Virus record (IMG/VR): IMGVR_UViG_3300030102_004626
Span: 1-39,879 of that record
DNA length: 39,879 nucleotides
From: a virus
Reading direction: 5' to 3' (one strand)
How positions within the stretch are numbered: position 1 is the first letter of the stretch; every line of letters starts with the position of its first letter. This document shows positions 1 to 5,871 of this stretch, one piece after another. Made by a program: the position numbers and the translations under genes. The notes beneath the pieces are model-generated. The model saw only the letters and a program-made list of their open reading frames with translations, ran no database searches and had not been told where the DNA came from.

Positions 1-226
1 GACTAATTGTAAAAGCTCCATCTGAACTATGATAATTAAAAAATCTATCTAAACTATAATTTACTGCTGCCCCAAAACCTGTAAATGAAGTCCCTCTCTG
101 AGCCACTTGCATCGCCCCATTAATAATCAAATTCCTATGACTCAGAGCTCCACCTGTAGTAGAGAATACTGGATCGTATGGTGATGTTGTTGATGATACT
201 TTGTCTACTCTTAATTCTGAAGGCAT
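1..226 (-). CDS. Tail fibre-like protein, C-terminus cut by window edge
   Basis: The reading frame starts with ATG at 226 and runs off the left edge, so only about the first 75 residues are present. They read MPSELRVDKV, then a Ser/Thr-rich linker, then a segment with RNLIINGAMQVAQRGTSF and a YSLDRFF motif. The INGAMxVAQRGTS...DRF pattern is common near the N-terminus of phage fibre and receptor-binding proteins. It is the most distal member visible of a run of short fibre-like genes on the same strand. The assignment rests on pattern recognition; the distal receptor-binding part is not in the window. Confidence 0.75.
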   Translation of the reverse strand, partial: MPSELRVDKVSSTTSPYDPVFSTTGGALSHRNLIINGAMQVAQRGTSFTGFGAAVNYSLDRFFNYHSSDGAFTIS

Positions 227-228
227 GA

Positions 229-492
229 TTATTCAGTTCCTTGAGATGATAAGAATGTTTGGTAATTATCTTTTACCTCTTGTGTCATAACCGCATTAAA
301 TTGGGCTAGGACTACTGGATCAGATATTGTGGAAACATCTGCATCTGGGTTAAGGACGTAACGATGAAAGTTTTGTGATAAAAAATTACCATCTTCAAGA
401 ACCTGAATTGCTTCACGAACCTGAAGAACATAATGATCTTGTACTCGTACAGACTCAATTTTGTCTGTTATTGTTTGTTTGGTTAATGCCAT
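229..492 (-). CDS. Small conserved phage protein of the fibre module
   Basis: An 87-residue soluble protein with no signal peptide or membrane segment. The central stretch (VREAIQVLEDG, then SQNFHRYVLNPDADVS) resembles small proteins often found beside tail-fibre genes in marine phages; the HRxVLNPDAD segment is the recognisable part. It lies between two fibre-like genes, two bases from the downstream start, so it is probably co-transcribed with them from the late promoter at 2577. The function is unknown. A structural or fibre-assembly role is inferred only from position. Confidence 0.7.
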   Translation of the reverse strand: MALTKQTITDKIESVRVQDHYVLQVREAIQVLEDGNFLSQNFHRYVLNPDADVSTISDPVVLAQFNAVMTQEVKDNYQTFLSSQGTE

Positions 493-500
493 GTTGTTTT

Positions 501-1079
501 TTATGCAGATGTGTAAGTCATTGAAAATTCTATAAATGCACTAGAACCATCTTGGTTATCATTCGCAGTCATAAATAAATAAGTGCCATCGTTTCTAAAA
601 GCTAGAACATTAGCATAAACAGTTCCTCCATTTAATCTAATACCCCATTGCCAACTATCAAAAGTACCATTAAAATTAAAATTATAGGCGGTCATTGATG
701 CGTAAGCATTGTCTGCTTGAGCCGTAAACGGAAAATCATGAATATATAGTTCACCGCTTGCACCTGACCAAGAAGCAGGTAATAAACCCTTTACATAAAC
801 TAGATTACCTATCTTTGTATATTTACCTCTAGCACCAGTGTTGTATGACAAATTTCCACCAGAGGATGTCCATCGTGGAGTCCAAGTGCCCTCTTCGTAG
901 TCATCGAGGGTGTTATGCGAACCAGTACCATCAGATTGTGCAGGAGTATTTGTAGTTGAAAAAGTAATCCCCTTTCCAGCTGCAGGAACTACATTTCCGT
1001 CTTTTAGTGAAAGACCATCAACAGTTACACCATTCGCAGACGTAACCTCGTTGATTGTGTTTACTTGTAGTACACTCAT
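501..1079 (-). CDS. Short tail fibre-like protein
   Basis: A longer frame is open to 1256, but its upstream part is low-complexity read-through of the neighbour. The ATG at 1079 (MSVLQVNTINEVTSANGVTV) overlaps the stop of the upstream gene in an ATGA arrangement, so I chose it, giving 192 residues. The N-terminal VxTINxxTxxxGVTVDG pattern and the DDYEEGTWTP motif followed by GKYTKIGNLVYV are typical of phage fibre or tip proteins. The C-terminal half is beta-rich with many Asn, Gly and aromatic residues, as in receptor-binding domains. The host receptor cannot be deduced. Confidence 0.75.
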   Translation of the reverse strand: MSVLQVNTINEVTSANGVTVDGLSLKDGNVVPAAGKGITFSTTNTPAQSDGTGSHNTLDDYEEGTWTPRWTSSGGNLSYNTGARGKYTKIGNLVYVKGLLPASWSGASGELYIHDFPFTAQADNAYASMTAYNFNFNGTFDSWQWGIRLNGGTVYANVLAFRNDGTYLFMTANDNQDGSSAFIEFSMTYTSA

Positions 1080-1453
1080 ATAATATGCAATCTCCCCCCT
1101 GCTCCTGAAGCAGATACAACTACTGTTCCGTTTGTAATTTCCATTGGGCCTGGAATGACTATTGCTTTTCCATCGCCAATTGTTTGTGTTCCACCATCGT
1201 CTACTTTCCAATCCCAGGCAACCCCTTGATAACCTGTGACTGTAACTGCTGACCATGTAAGACTTCCAGTAGAATTACTTGCAGCCAATACCTGAGCGGC
1301 AGCTGGTCTTGTATTCGGCATGGTATACGTTGTACTACCAGAATTGAATATAGTAGTTCCAGTAAGATTGAACGTATCAGAATTATTTAGTTTCTCGTCT
1401 GTTACTGAATTATCAGCAAGACCATTTGTGTGTATTTGAGTTACTACTGGCAT
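1076..1453 (-). CDS. Short tail fibre-like protein with conserved N-terminal repeat motif
   Basis: A 125-residue protein. The N-terminus (MPVVTQIHTNGLADNSVTDEKL) matches the xIxxxxIxDNAVTxxKL element that phage fibre proteins carry near their attachment end. A Gly/Ser/Thr-rich beta-type region with TMPNTRPAAAQVL follows. It lacks an obvious receptor-binding tip, so it may be an adaptor or a truncated fibre. The stop overlaps the start of the next gene by four bases, which suggests translational coupling. The exact role is unknown. Confidence 0.7.
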   Translation of the reverse strand: MPVVTQIHTNGLADNSVTDEKLNNSDTFNLTGTTIFNSGSTTYTMPNTRPAAAQVLAASNSTGSLTWSAVTVTGYQGVAWDWKVDDGGTQTIGDGKAIVIPGPMEITNGTVVVSASGAGGRLHII

Positions 1454-1456
1454 TGA

Positions 1457-1822
1457 TTATTCTGGTTTAGTGGGCCATTCAACCCCTGTTAAATTTCCGT
1501 CTTCATCTAGACTAGGTGATGCAGTAGAAGGTAAGTCTCGTAAGGATTGTCTATAGGTTTGCCATTCAGTTGACATGGTTGGTGAATCTGAGAAAGACAT
1601 CCAATCTGTTTCTGTTAGTTTCCTGTTTCTTTCTAATCGTAGTAACCGCATTGGTTCTGCGTTTTGAAGTTCTTTTATTTTTGCATCAATAGCACTTGTT
1701 TCTTCTTCAGTAGTTTCATGACCATCTTTCCACCTAACTTCTCCAAGCGCACTTACAAAGCTAGTCTTTTCAAGACCATATAATGATTGTACTGCGTTAA
1801 TAGCGGTTATTTTATTTCTCAT
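1457..1822 (-). CDS. Tail fibre assembly chaperone-like protein
   Basis: A 121-residue protein. The C-terminal half has LERNRKLTETDWMSF followed by W-x-x-YRQSLRDLP, the signature of small phage proteins classed as tail fibre assembly or tail assembly chaperones (the RNxxLxxTDW...W..YRQ.LRDLP pattern, Phage_tail_APC type). It sits in a run of fibre genes, where such chaperones or short collar proteins usually lie. The stop is immediately upstream of the next fibre gene and its start overlaps the stop of the gene above (TAATG). The motif is visible; the exact fibre partner is inferred. Confidence 0.75.
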   Translation of the reverse strand: MRNKITAINAVQSLYGLEKTSFVSALGEVRWKDGHETTEEETSAIDAKIKELQNAEPMRLLRLERNRKLTETDWMSFSDSPTMSTEWQTYRQSLRDLPSTASPSLDEDGNLTGVEWPTKPE

Positions 1823-2550
1823 TAATGACCTCCTATCCTTATAGCACCATACGATCCCATTGGGGCACTAGCTTCTCCAAAGAAATTACCAGAACCATAT
1901 ATTGTTAAAGCATCATCAGCATCTAAAGGAATTGTAAAAATATTTGCACCTTGAGTTAGATAAGCTGTTTCTCCCGCATTTGATGAATAGGTTCTTATTT
2001 TACCTCCTGCCCTATTGTTTGCAGTGATATTAGAGTTGTCTGGATAATGTCCATTAACTAATAAAAAAAGTTCACAGGTAGTGTCAATATATCCATTATT
2101 ATACAAACCAAACCATACTAAATATAGTCCAGCTTTTGCAACTTTAAACCTACCATATTGTGCCGTGCTTGAGACATGATAAGGATGTGTAATACCACTC
2201 CCTTTCCACAACTCAGTCCATATTGCGCTAGTGCTTACTAGACCACTATTAGTTATAGATGTGGCAGTAGTTAAAGCAAGTTGAATTGAATCTTCTATAC
2301 GAATATCTTTGTGAGCATCATTAAATGCCACGTTAGCACCTAAAGTTCCTGCACTTATTGTCCCAGCATTTGCAATACCACCTGAAGCAGTAAATGCTCC
2401 TGTAGCAGTTGTAGTTCCAGATACAGTTAAATTTCCTGCAATCGTTGGATTGTTTTCTATTAATGCTCCTGTAATTGCATCATCAGCAACTTTTGCTGTG
2501 GTAACTGCATCATCAGCAATAAGAGTAGTTGGGATTTGTTCTGTAGCCAT
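1822..2550 (-). CDS. Tail fibre-like protein with C1q-like C-terminal domain
   Basis: A 242-residue protein in two parts. Residues 1-60 hold the fibre-type element IPTTLIADDAVTTAKVADDA followed by NLTVSGTTTATGAF, a pattern seen in trimeric phage fibres. From about residue 95 a beta-rich C-terminal domain contains FKVAKAGLYLVWFGLY, which resembles the F.v...GlYlv core of C1q/TNF-like trimeric heads. This is the first gene after the late promoter at 2577-2584, whose predicted start point lies about 20 bases upstream of the ATG. The domain match is by eye only. Confidence 0.75.
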   Translation of the reverse strand: MATEQIPTTLIADDAVTTAKVADDAITGALIENNPTIAGNLTVSGTTTATGAFTASGGIANAGTISAGTLGANVAFNDAHKDIRIEDSIQLALTTATSITNSGLVSTSAIWTELWKGSGITHPYHVSSTAQYGRFKVAKAGLYLVWFGLYNNGYIDTTCELFLLVNGHYPDNSNITANNRAGGKIRTYSSNAGETAYLTQGANIFTIPLDADDALTIYGSGNFFGEASAPMGSYGAIRIGGH

Positions 2551-2576
2551 GTGATTCTGTTTTTAATCTCTAGATA

Positions 2577-2584
2577 TATTTATA
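2577..2584 (-). promoter_or_regulatory. T4-type late promoter for the fibre module
   Basis: The minus strand reads TATAAATA, identical to the T4 late promoter consensus. It lies 27 bases upstream of the fibre gene starting at 2550 and overlaps the stop codon of the gene above. In T4-like phages such sites are read by the host polymerase with gp55 and gp33; a gp33-like gene is present at 17095. Confidence 0.8.
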
Positions 2585-2786
2585 CAGAAAACCTATCGTA
2601 GTTTAGACCCAGAGAATACTGAGTGTATCCTGAAAATTTGTGTTTCATTTGACCATCATGATATATACAAACGTCTTTTCCTTTGAGTTGAAAATCCTCT
2701 GCGACACCGATAGCTTTACGTTGATTATCAAATACTTCTTTATCCTCGGCAGTTTCAACAATCCAAGGTACTTGTGAATTTGTCAT
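2580..2786 (-). CDS. Small protein of unknown function
   Basis: A frame is open from 2822, but the ATG at 2786 (MTNSQVPWIVETAEDKEVFD) has a GGAG ribosome-binding site about nine bases upstream and is preferred, giving 68 residues. It is soluble, with a repeated short pattern around KDVCIYHDGQMKHKFSG. I do not recognise the family. Its stop codon overlaps the late promoter of the fibre module, so it probably belongs to the transcription unit above. Confidence 0.6.
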   Translation of the reverse strand: MTNSQVPWIVETAEDKEVFDNQRKAIGVAEDFQLKGKDVCIYHDGQMKHKFSGYTQYSLGLNYDRFSV

Positions 2787-2839
2787 GTGGGAGACTCCAG
2801 TTAAGGTTATTAACAAAAACAATAAAACTATTTAGTCAA

Positions 2840-3445
2840 TTAGAAAGTCGCAGATTGAAGTTTATGTGGATCTCCTACCAATCCCCTCATCATGACATTC
2901 CAGGCTACAGAATGCCTTGGTTCTCCACTGGTTGAAGACTCAACATAATGCTGTAACCATGATGGAAAGATTATCATTTGATTTGTTTCAGAGGGATATT
3001 GTAGTAAATTAGAATTGTTGGTTGTATTATACTTTATCTTTGGAGTCAGAACTCCTGCTTGTGGTCTTGGGTCTAAAAAATGTATCTTTGCATTATTATC
3101 TGACTGAGGATAGTATACACCACTCAATATATTATTGGAATGAGTGTGTGGTGCATGGTATTGGCCTAGACCAATGATGTTGGACCACATATTAGTTATC
3201 TCTAACTTCTCATAAAGATAAGATGAATCAGTCATATATTTTTCACATAACTCGATTACCCTATCACAAAGAGAACCATATACTGGATTTTCGTGCTGTA
3301 GAGGATGACTTTGCGTTGGCCCGTTGATATTTTTTATTGATAGGTTCTTTATATCTTTGTTGATATTATCAATGTCTCTTTTAGATAGGACATCTCCTGC
3401 TGTCATTATGAGAGTAGGAAATATTTTGTCGTATTTTGTTTCCAT
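2840..3445 (-). CDS. Putative 2OG-Fe(II) oxygenase
   Basis: A 201-residue protein with the double-stranded beta-helix signature of the 2OG-Fe(II) oxygenase family common in marine T4-like phages. Residues 97-112 read HAPHTHSNNILSGVYY, supplying the proximal His ligands. A distal His follows in the FPSWLQHYVE segment, and an Arg in GEPRHSVAWN would bind the oxoglutarate carboxylate. The HxH arrangement replaces the usual HxD, as is common in this subgroup. The substrate is unknown; hydroxylation of a structural protein is one idea, given the neighbouring fibre genes. Confidence 0.8.
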   Translation of the reverse strand: METKYDKIFPTLIMTAGDVLSKRDIDNINKDIKNLSIKNINGPTQSHPLQHENPVYGSLCDRVIELCEKYMTDSSYLYEKLEITNMWSNIIGLGQYHAPHTHSNNILSGVYYPQSDNNAKIHFLDPRPQAGVLTPKIKYNTTNNSNLLQYPSETNQMIIFPSWLQHYVESSTSGEPRHSVAWNVMMRGLVGDPHKLQSATF

Positions 3446-3458
3446 GATATTTTAGAAT

Positions 3459-3542
3459 TGGTGGGGAGAGCTGGAGTCGAACCAGCACAGTGTTAAACGG
3501 CAGATTTACAGTCTGTTGAGCTCACCTATGCTCAGCCTCCCC
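3459..3542 (-). tRNA. tRNA-Tyr (GUA), class II, CCA encoded
   Basis: The minus strand folds as a complete class II tRNA. The acceptor pairs GGGGAGG with the complementary 3' strand, including one G-U. The D stem is GAGC/GCTC. The anticodon loop CTGTAAA gives GUA. There is a long variable arm of about 13 bases, a T stem GCTGG/CCAGC with loop TTCGACT, discriminator A, and an encoded CCA at 3459-3461. A long variable arm is expected for bacterial tRNA-Tyr. It probably supplements host decoding late in infection. Confidence 0.96.
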
Positions 3543-3551
3543 AAATACAAA

Positions 3552-3690
3552 AGAGATGCAAATCCAGCGCCGAGACAAACGCAATATAACGGAGTCTCTT
3601 CCTATGGCACCTTCAATAAGCTGGTGACGAATCCAGCCGTGGTAGGTATTATTCAGTAGTCATCTGAATGCACTACACAACAACATCTCT
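3552..3690 (-). ncRNA. Candidate structured RNA upstream of tRNA-Tyr
   Basis: No convincing gene lies between the tRNA and the protein starting at 3906. On the minus strand a 7-bp closing helix (AGAGATG with CATCTCT) spans the ends. Inside are three hairpins: ATTCAG/CTGAAT with a 7-base loop, GCTGG/CCAGC with an 8-base loop, and GAGAC/GTCTC. This multibranched layout suggests a stable RNA, possibly processed from the same transcript as tRNA-Tyr. It matches no family I recognise, and no covariance support was computed. Confidence 0.45.
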
Positions 3691-3696
3691 CTGTTC

Positions 3697-3906
3697 CTAC
3701 ATATCACACAATTGTATGATATCTCGTTTCTTGTCTTCACCATTAATGGTTTCCAAAAGTTCATAGAACTCTTCTCGCTTACCATTCAATGCGTATTTCT
3801 GTAGGGTCTGTAGGGTTTCATGCTCATTAACGTGCTGTTTTTCTACAGACGTTTTACCAGGCACGTACCAACTGTTACGCTCCTGCCTGCTCAAGTTTCT
3901 TGCCAT
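3697..3906 (-). CDS. Small protein of unknown function
   Basis: A 69-residue charged, mostly helical protein (MARNLSRQERNSWYVPGK...), starting at the ATG at 3906. A TTG one codon earlier is in frame but less likely. It overlaps the end of the upstream gene by 32 bases in another frame. The C-terminal half (KREEFYELLETINGEDKKRD) looks like a short helical hairpin. No family is recognised. Confidence 0.6.
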   Translation of the reverse strand: MARNLSRQERNSWYVPGKTSVEKQHVNEHETLQTLQKYALNGKREEFYELLETINGEDKKRDIIQLCDM

Positions 3907-4123
3907 CAATTGTTACATATTGTGAATCGGTTTCAATCCAGACTCTTGCACCACATGACAAAGGTTTATCTGGAGAGTATACAACCTTACTAGGGCCACT
4001 GATATCAACCTCATGACCATAGGTATTTGATTTATAAGTTTTACAAGTAATTACTGGATCACGCTTTCCATGCTTCTTATTTGCACGGATAGTATGCATA
4101 TTAATATGAATTTGTGCTTTCAT
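3875..4123 (-). CDS. Conserved small phage protein
   Basis: An 82-residue protein beginning MKAQIHINMHTIRANKK and containing KTYKSNTYGHEVDISGPSKV and VYSPDKPLSCGARVWIET. I recognise this as a small protein that recurs in T4-like marine phages, usually near structural or tRNA genes. It is compact and beta-rich with two cysteines that are not arranged as a zinc site. The function is unknown. A hairpin rich in G and C lies just upstream at about 4140-4160. Confidence 0.75.
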   Translation of the reverse strand: MKAQIHINMHTIRANKKHGKRDPVITCKTYKSNTYGHEVDISGPSKVVYSPDKPLSCGARVWIETDSQYVTIDGKKLEQAGA

Positions 4124-4166
4124 GATTCAGAAGGGGAGACTCCATCCCCCCTTTCACAAAAGAGGA

Positions 4167-4388
4167 TTATTTTTTACTATAGATTCCCCATAGAATCCAC
4201 AACGCGGCCAAACCAACTAGACCTTCAGATCCTAATTTAGATACCAGTGAGACAACTGAACCAACAACGTCCACTGGCATAAATGGAACAGCAGCTCCAA
4301 AGATTATTTGAAGAACTACACCTAATGCGATAAGTGCGATTCCTAACTCTGTTAGACCTCTGATCCAACTTAAGGCTTTATCTAACAT
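4167..4388 (-). CDS. Small membrane protein with two transmembrane segments
   Basis: A 73-residue protein with hydrophobic segments at about 13-36 (LGIALIALGVVLQIIFGAAV) and 53-70 (GLVGLAALWILWGIY), separated by a short polar loop, and a KK tail. A good GGAGG ribosome-binding site lies just before the ATG. It follows directly after the candidate structured RNA at 4430-4668, which could act as its leader. Size and topology would fit a holin or another membrane-active protein, but no family is recognised and the lysis genes lie elsewhere. Confidence 0.7.
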   Translation of the reverse strand: MLDKALSWIRGLTELGIALIALGVVLQIIFGAAVPFMPVDVVGSVVSLVSKLGSEGLVGLAALWILWGIYSKK

Positions 4389-4429
4389 ATTTTCCTCCGT
4401 TAAAGGGTTAATGGTTATATTTAGGAGAA

Positions 4430-4668
4430 GTGTTCGGGGGATGGTAGGACTCTGGATTACCTACAAGTTCGGGGTACTCACTCCAGCTTTGCTTTAGTGT
4501 CCCTCCCTGCCGTGTCCCACTCTGGATTGAGTGATGTGACTCCCTTACTGTTACCAGAAGGGTGGCCTCAGCTCCACCTGTGACACGCCGTTTTACATCA
4601 GTGGACGAAGATGTTATTCAACGCACATCCCTACAGTTAGGCCGTCACCTAACTGCATTTAAATTCTG
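4430..4668 (-). ncRNA. Candidate structured RNA with its own sigma70 promoter
   Basis: This 239-base stretch has no open frame of note but is dense in helices on the minus strand. They are CAGTTAGG/CCTAACTG (8 bp, 6-base loop), GATGT/ACATC, CCAC/GTGG, CCCTT-CTG closed by a GTAA tetraloop, ACTC/GAGT, and GTAGG/CCTAC. Its base composition is richer in G+C than the flanks. The predicted start point (about 4668) is set by the promoter at 4675-4703. It ends before the ribosome-binding site of the 73-residue membrane protein, so it is either a free RNA or a long structured leader. It does not resemble tmRNA, RNase P or 6S RNA by eye. Confidence 0.55.
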
Positions 4669-4674
4669 AAAAAT

Positions 4675-4703
4675 ACTATAACATACTAATTATATAAAGT
4701 CAA
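4675..4703 (-). promoter_or_regulatory. Sigma70-type promoter for the structured RNA
   Basis: The minus strand has TTGACT at 4698-4703, a 17-base spacer, and TATAGT at 4675-4680. The predicted start lies near 4668, just upstream of the first helix of the structured RNA. The box overlaps the end of the 72-residue upstream gene. Confidence 0.7.
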
Positions 4704-4904
4704 GTCTTTTTTCGGTATTTCTTTGAGTGTTTCTACTGCAAGATCATGGCCGTCTTTTTTCAACTCTTCATTCAGAAGATTGATCTGGTCTTGATCTAAT
4801 CTGAGTTTCAGTAGGGCATGCTTGATTCCCTTTTTGATACCTTTTCTATAGAATATGTTGGATACTGCTGTGATTGCAAGTAACCATCCAAGTATTTCAA
4901 TCAT
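4686..4904 (-). CDS. Small membrane-anchored protein, possibly leaderless
   Basis: A 72-residue protein with an N-terminal hydrophobic segment (ILGWLLAITAVSNIFY), then a basic patch (RKGIKKGIKHALLK) and a charged helical tail, suggesting an inner-membrane anchor with a cytoplasmic helix. The ATG lies only seven bases after the -10 box of the promoter at 4912-4940, so the transcript would start at or next to the A of the start codon, with no room for a ribosome-binding site. It is probably an early gene. The function is unknown. Confidence 0.7.
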   Translation of the reverse strand: MIEILGWLLAITAVSNIFYRKGIKKGIKHALLKLRLDQDQINLLNEELKKDGHDLAVETLKEIPKKDLTLYN

Positions 4905-4911
4905 GACAACT

Positions 4912-4940
4912 AGTATATAAGGTTAATTTGCAAAAGTCAA
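4912..4940 (-). promoter_or_regulatory. Sigma70-type early promoter
   Basis: TTGACT at 4935-4940 and TATACT at 4912-4917 on the minus strand, separated by 17 bases. The following ATG starts at 4904, consistent with a leaderless message. Confidence 0.75.
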
Positions 4941-4941
4941 G

Positions 4942-5700
4942 TTAAAAAATTGGATCTCCAATTGCATCTTGATTATAATTTTTATCAACATAACCACCAC
5001 CTCTATGCCTATCTTTTGCAAGATTTACATTTGGTTTTGCTTGCTTCTTTTTTAACTCATTTTCAATCCATGCTTTTGCGATTGGATTATTCACTGGTTT
5101 TCTCATTGCTCTCGATACAGTCTTTGCAACCATCTGCAATATATCTTTATCATCAGAAGAATCATTATTTGCAACCAACATTTTATTACCAAAGAACCTA
5201 TGAAATTTTTGAAAATTCTTTTGTACATCACTCCACCCTTGTTTTGCAATATTTGGTGGGACTGATCTTGCACGTTTTCTGTTTCTCTCTAGTGCAGTCT
5301 CTAATGTAGTATTAACAAAAACCATATAAGTCTCATATCCAAGTTCTTGTAATTTAGAAGCTTGAGAAGTTATTTTATCGTAGTCTTTACCTGTACCATC
5401 AATTACCATTCCTAATCGACCATCGATAGCATGGCCTTTTCTTGCACTCGTAACTCTCTTTGCTTTTTTACGTTCTACATCTCTTGGAATCTGCTCTTCA
5501 TCAGGCATTTTCAAAGACAAACCAGCCTTAGTGAGATATCTCTCAAAAGGTTCATCAGAGTTGATGACTTTAAGGCCCAGTCCTGCAAGAGTCTTTCCTA
5601 CTACAAAAGACTTACCAGAGCCTGGGCCTCCTGCTAAGAAGACTGCTTTAAAAATATTGGGATCGTAAATCCCCTCTAGGAGTTGCTGAAATGTCTTCAT
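4942..5700 (-). CDS. P-loop kinase with capsid-targeting-like N-terminus
   Basis: A 252-residue protein. After the leader MKTFQQLLEG it has a Walker A motif (LAGGPGSGKS, about 22-31), a strand ending VINSDEP, a central VIDGTGKDYDK segment, and RNRKRARS, which would serve as an arginine-rich lid. This is the layout of zeta-toxin/polynucleotide-kinase type small-molecule or nucleic-acid kinases. The leader resembles the T4 capsid-targeting sequence and offers an LxE|G prohead-protease site after residue 9. Several proteins at 30-39 kb share the leader, so this kinase may be a head-packaged protein. The substrate is not deducible. A late promoter lies at 5727-5734. Confidence 0.85.
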   Translation of the reverse strand: MKTFQQLLEGIYDPNIFKAVFLAGGPGSGKSFVVGKTLAGLGLKVINSDEPFERYLTKAGLSLKMPDEEQIPRDVERKKAKRVTSARKGHAIDGRLGMVIDGTGKDYDKITSQASKLQELGYETYMVFVNTTLETALERNRKRARSVPPNIAKQGWSDVQKNFQKFHRFFGNKMLVANNDSSDDKDILQMVAKTVSRAMRKPVNNPIAKAWIENELKKKQAKPNVNLAKDRHRGGGYVDKNYNQDAIGDPIF

Positions 5701-5827
5701 TGTTACTCATATAATTACTGTAATCATATTTATAAGTGTCATAATCTTCATTCTGTATGGTTTCGGGTGGGATCGCTGTACGTGATTGGTGCTGGAAAAC
5801 TCGTTTCTGTTTTCTTCTTGCTCGCAT
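5648..5827 (-). CDS. Small basic protein overlapping the kinase gene start
   Basis: A 59-residue frame starting MRARRKQKRVFQHQSRT, with an AGGAG ribosome-binding site seven bases before the ATG. It overlaps the start of the kinase gene by 53 bases in a different frame. The N-terminal third is strongly basic; the remainder is acidic and rich in Tyr, Asp and Asn. The strong binding site supports translation despite the overlap. No family is recognised. It is in the right place to be co-transcribed with the baseplate genes above. Confidence 0.55.
   Translation of the reverse strand: MRARRKQKRVFQHQSRTAIPPETIQNEDYDTYKYDYSNYMSNNEDISATPRGDLRSQYF
5727..5734 (-). promoter_or_regulatory. T4-type late promoter for the P-loop kinase
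   Basis: TATAAATA on the minus strand, 26 bases before the kinase start codon, inside the small basic gene. This suggests late expression of the kinase, which fits packaging into the head. Confidence 0.7.
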
Positions 5828-5871
5828 TGAGACTCCTAGTTGAAGGGTTAATAAAAGTCACCTATACCTCA

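Noticed and set aside
1080-1256. Upstream extension of the fibre gene ending at 501
   Set aside because: The extension reads Ser/Arg/Asn-rich low-complexity sequence that is the shadow of the overlapping gene, and the ATG at 1079 overlaps that gene's stop neatly.
3556-3627. Plus-strand 23-codon frame starting MQIQRRDKRN in the structured gap
   Set aside because: It has a weak upstream AAGAG, lies opposite to all neighbouring genes, and is better explained by the minus-strand helices. The MQIQ start shared with the 21153 frame is probably chance.
4138-4162. GC-rich hairpin as a terminator
   Set aside because: The stem is only six or seven base pairs and is followed by CTGAATC rather than a T-run in the direction of transcription.
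4950-5309. Plus-strand open frame of 119 codons
   Set aside because: It is antisense to the P-loop kinase, is rich in His, Tyr and Leu, and has no recognisable motif.
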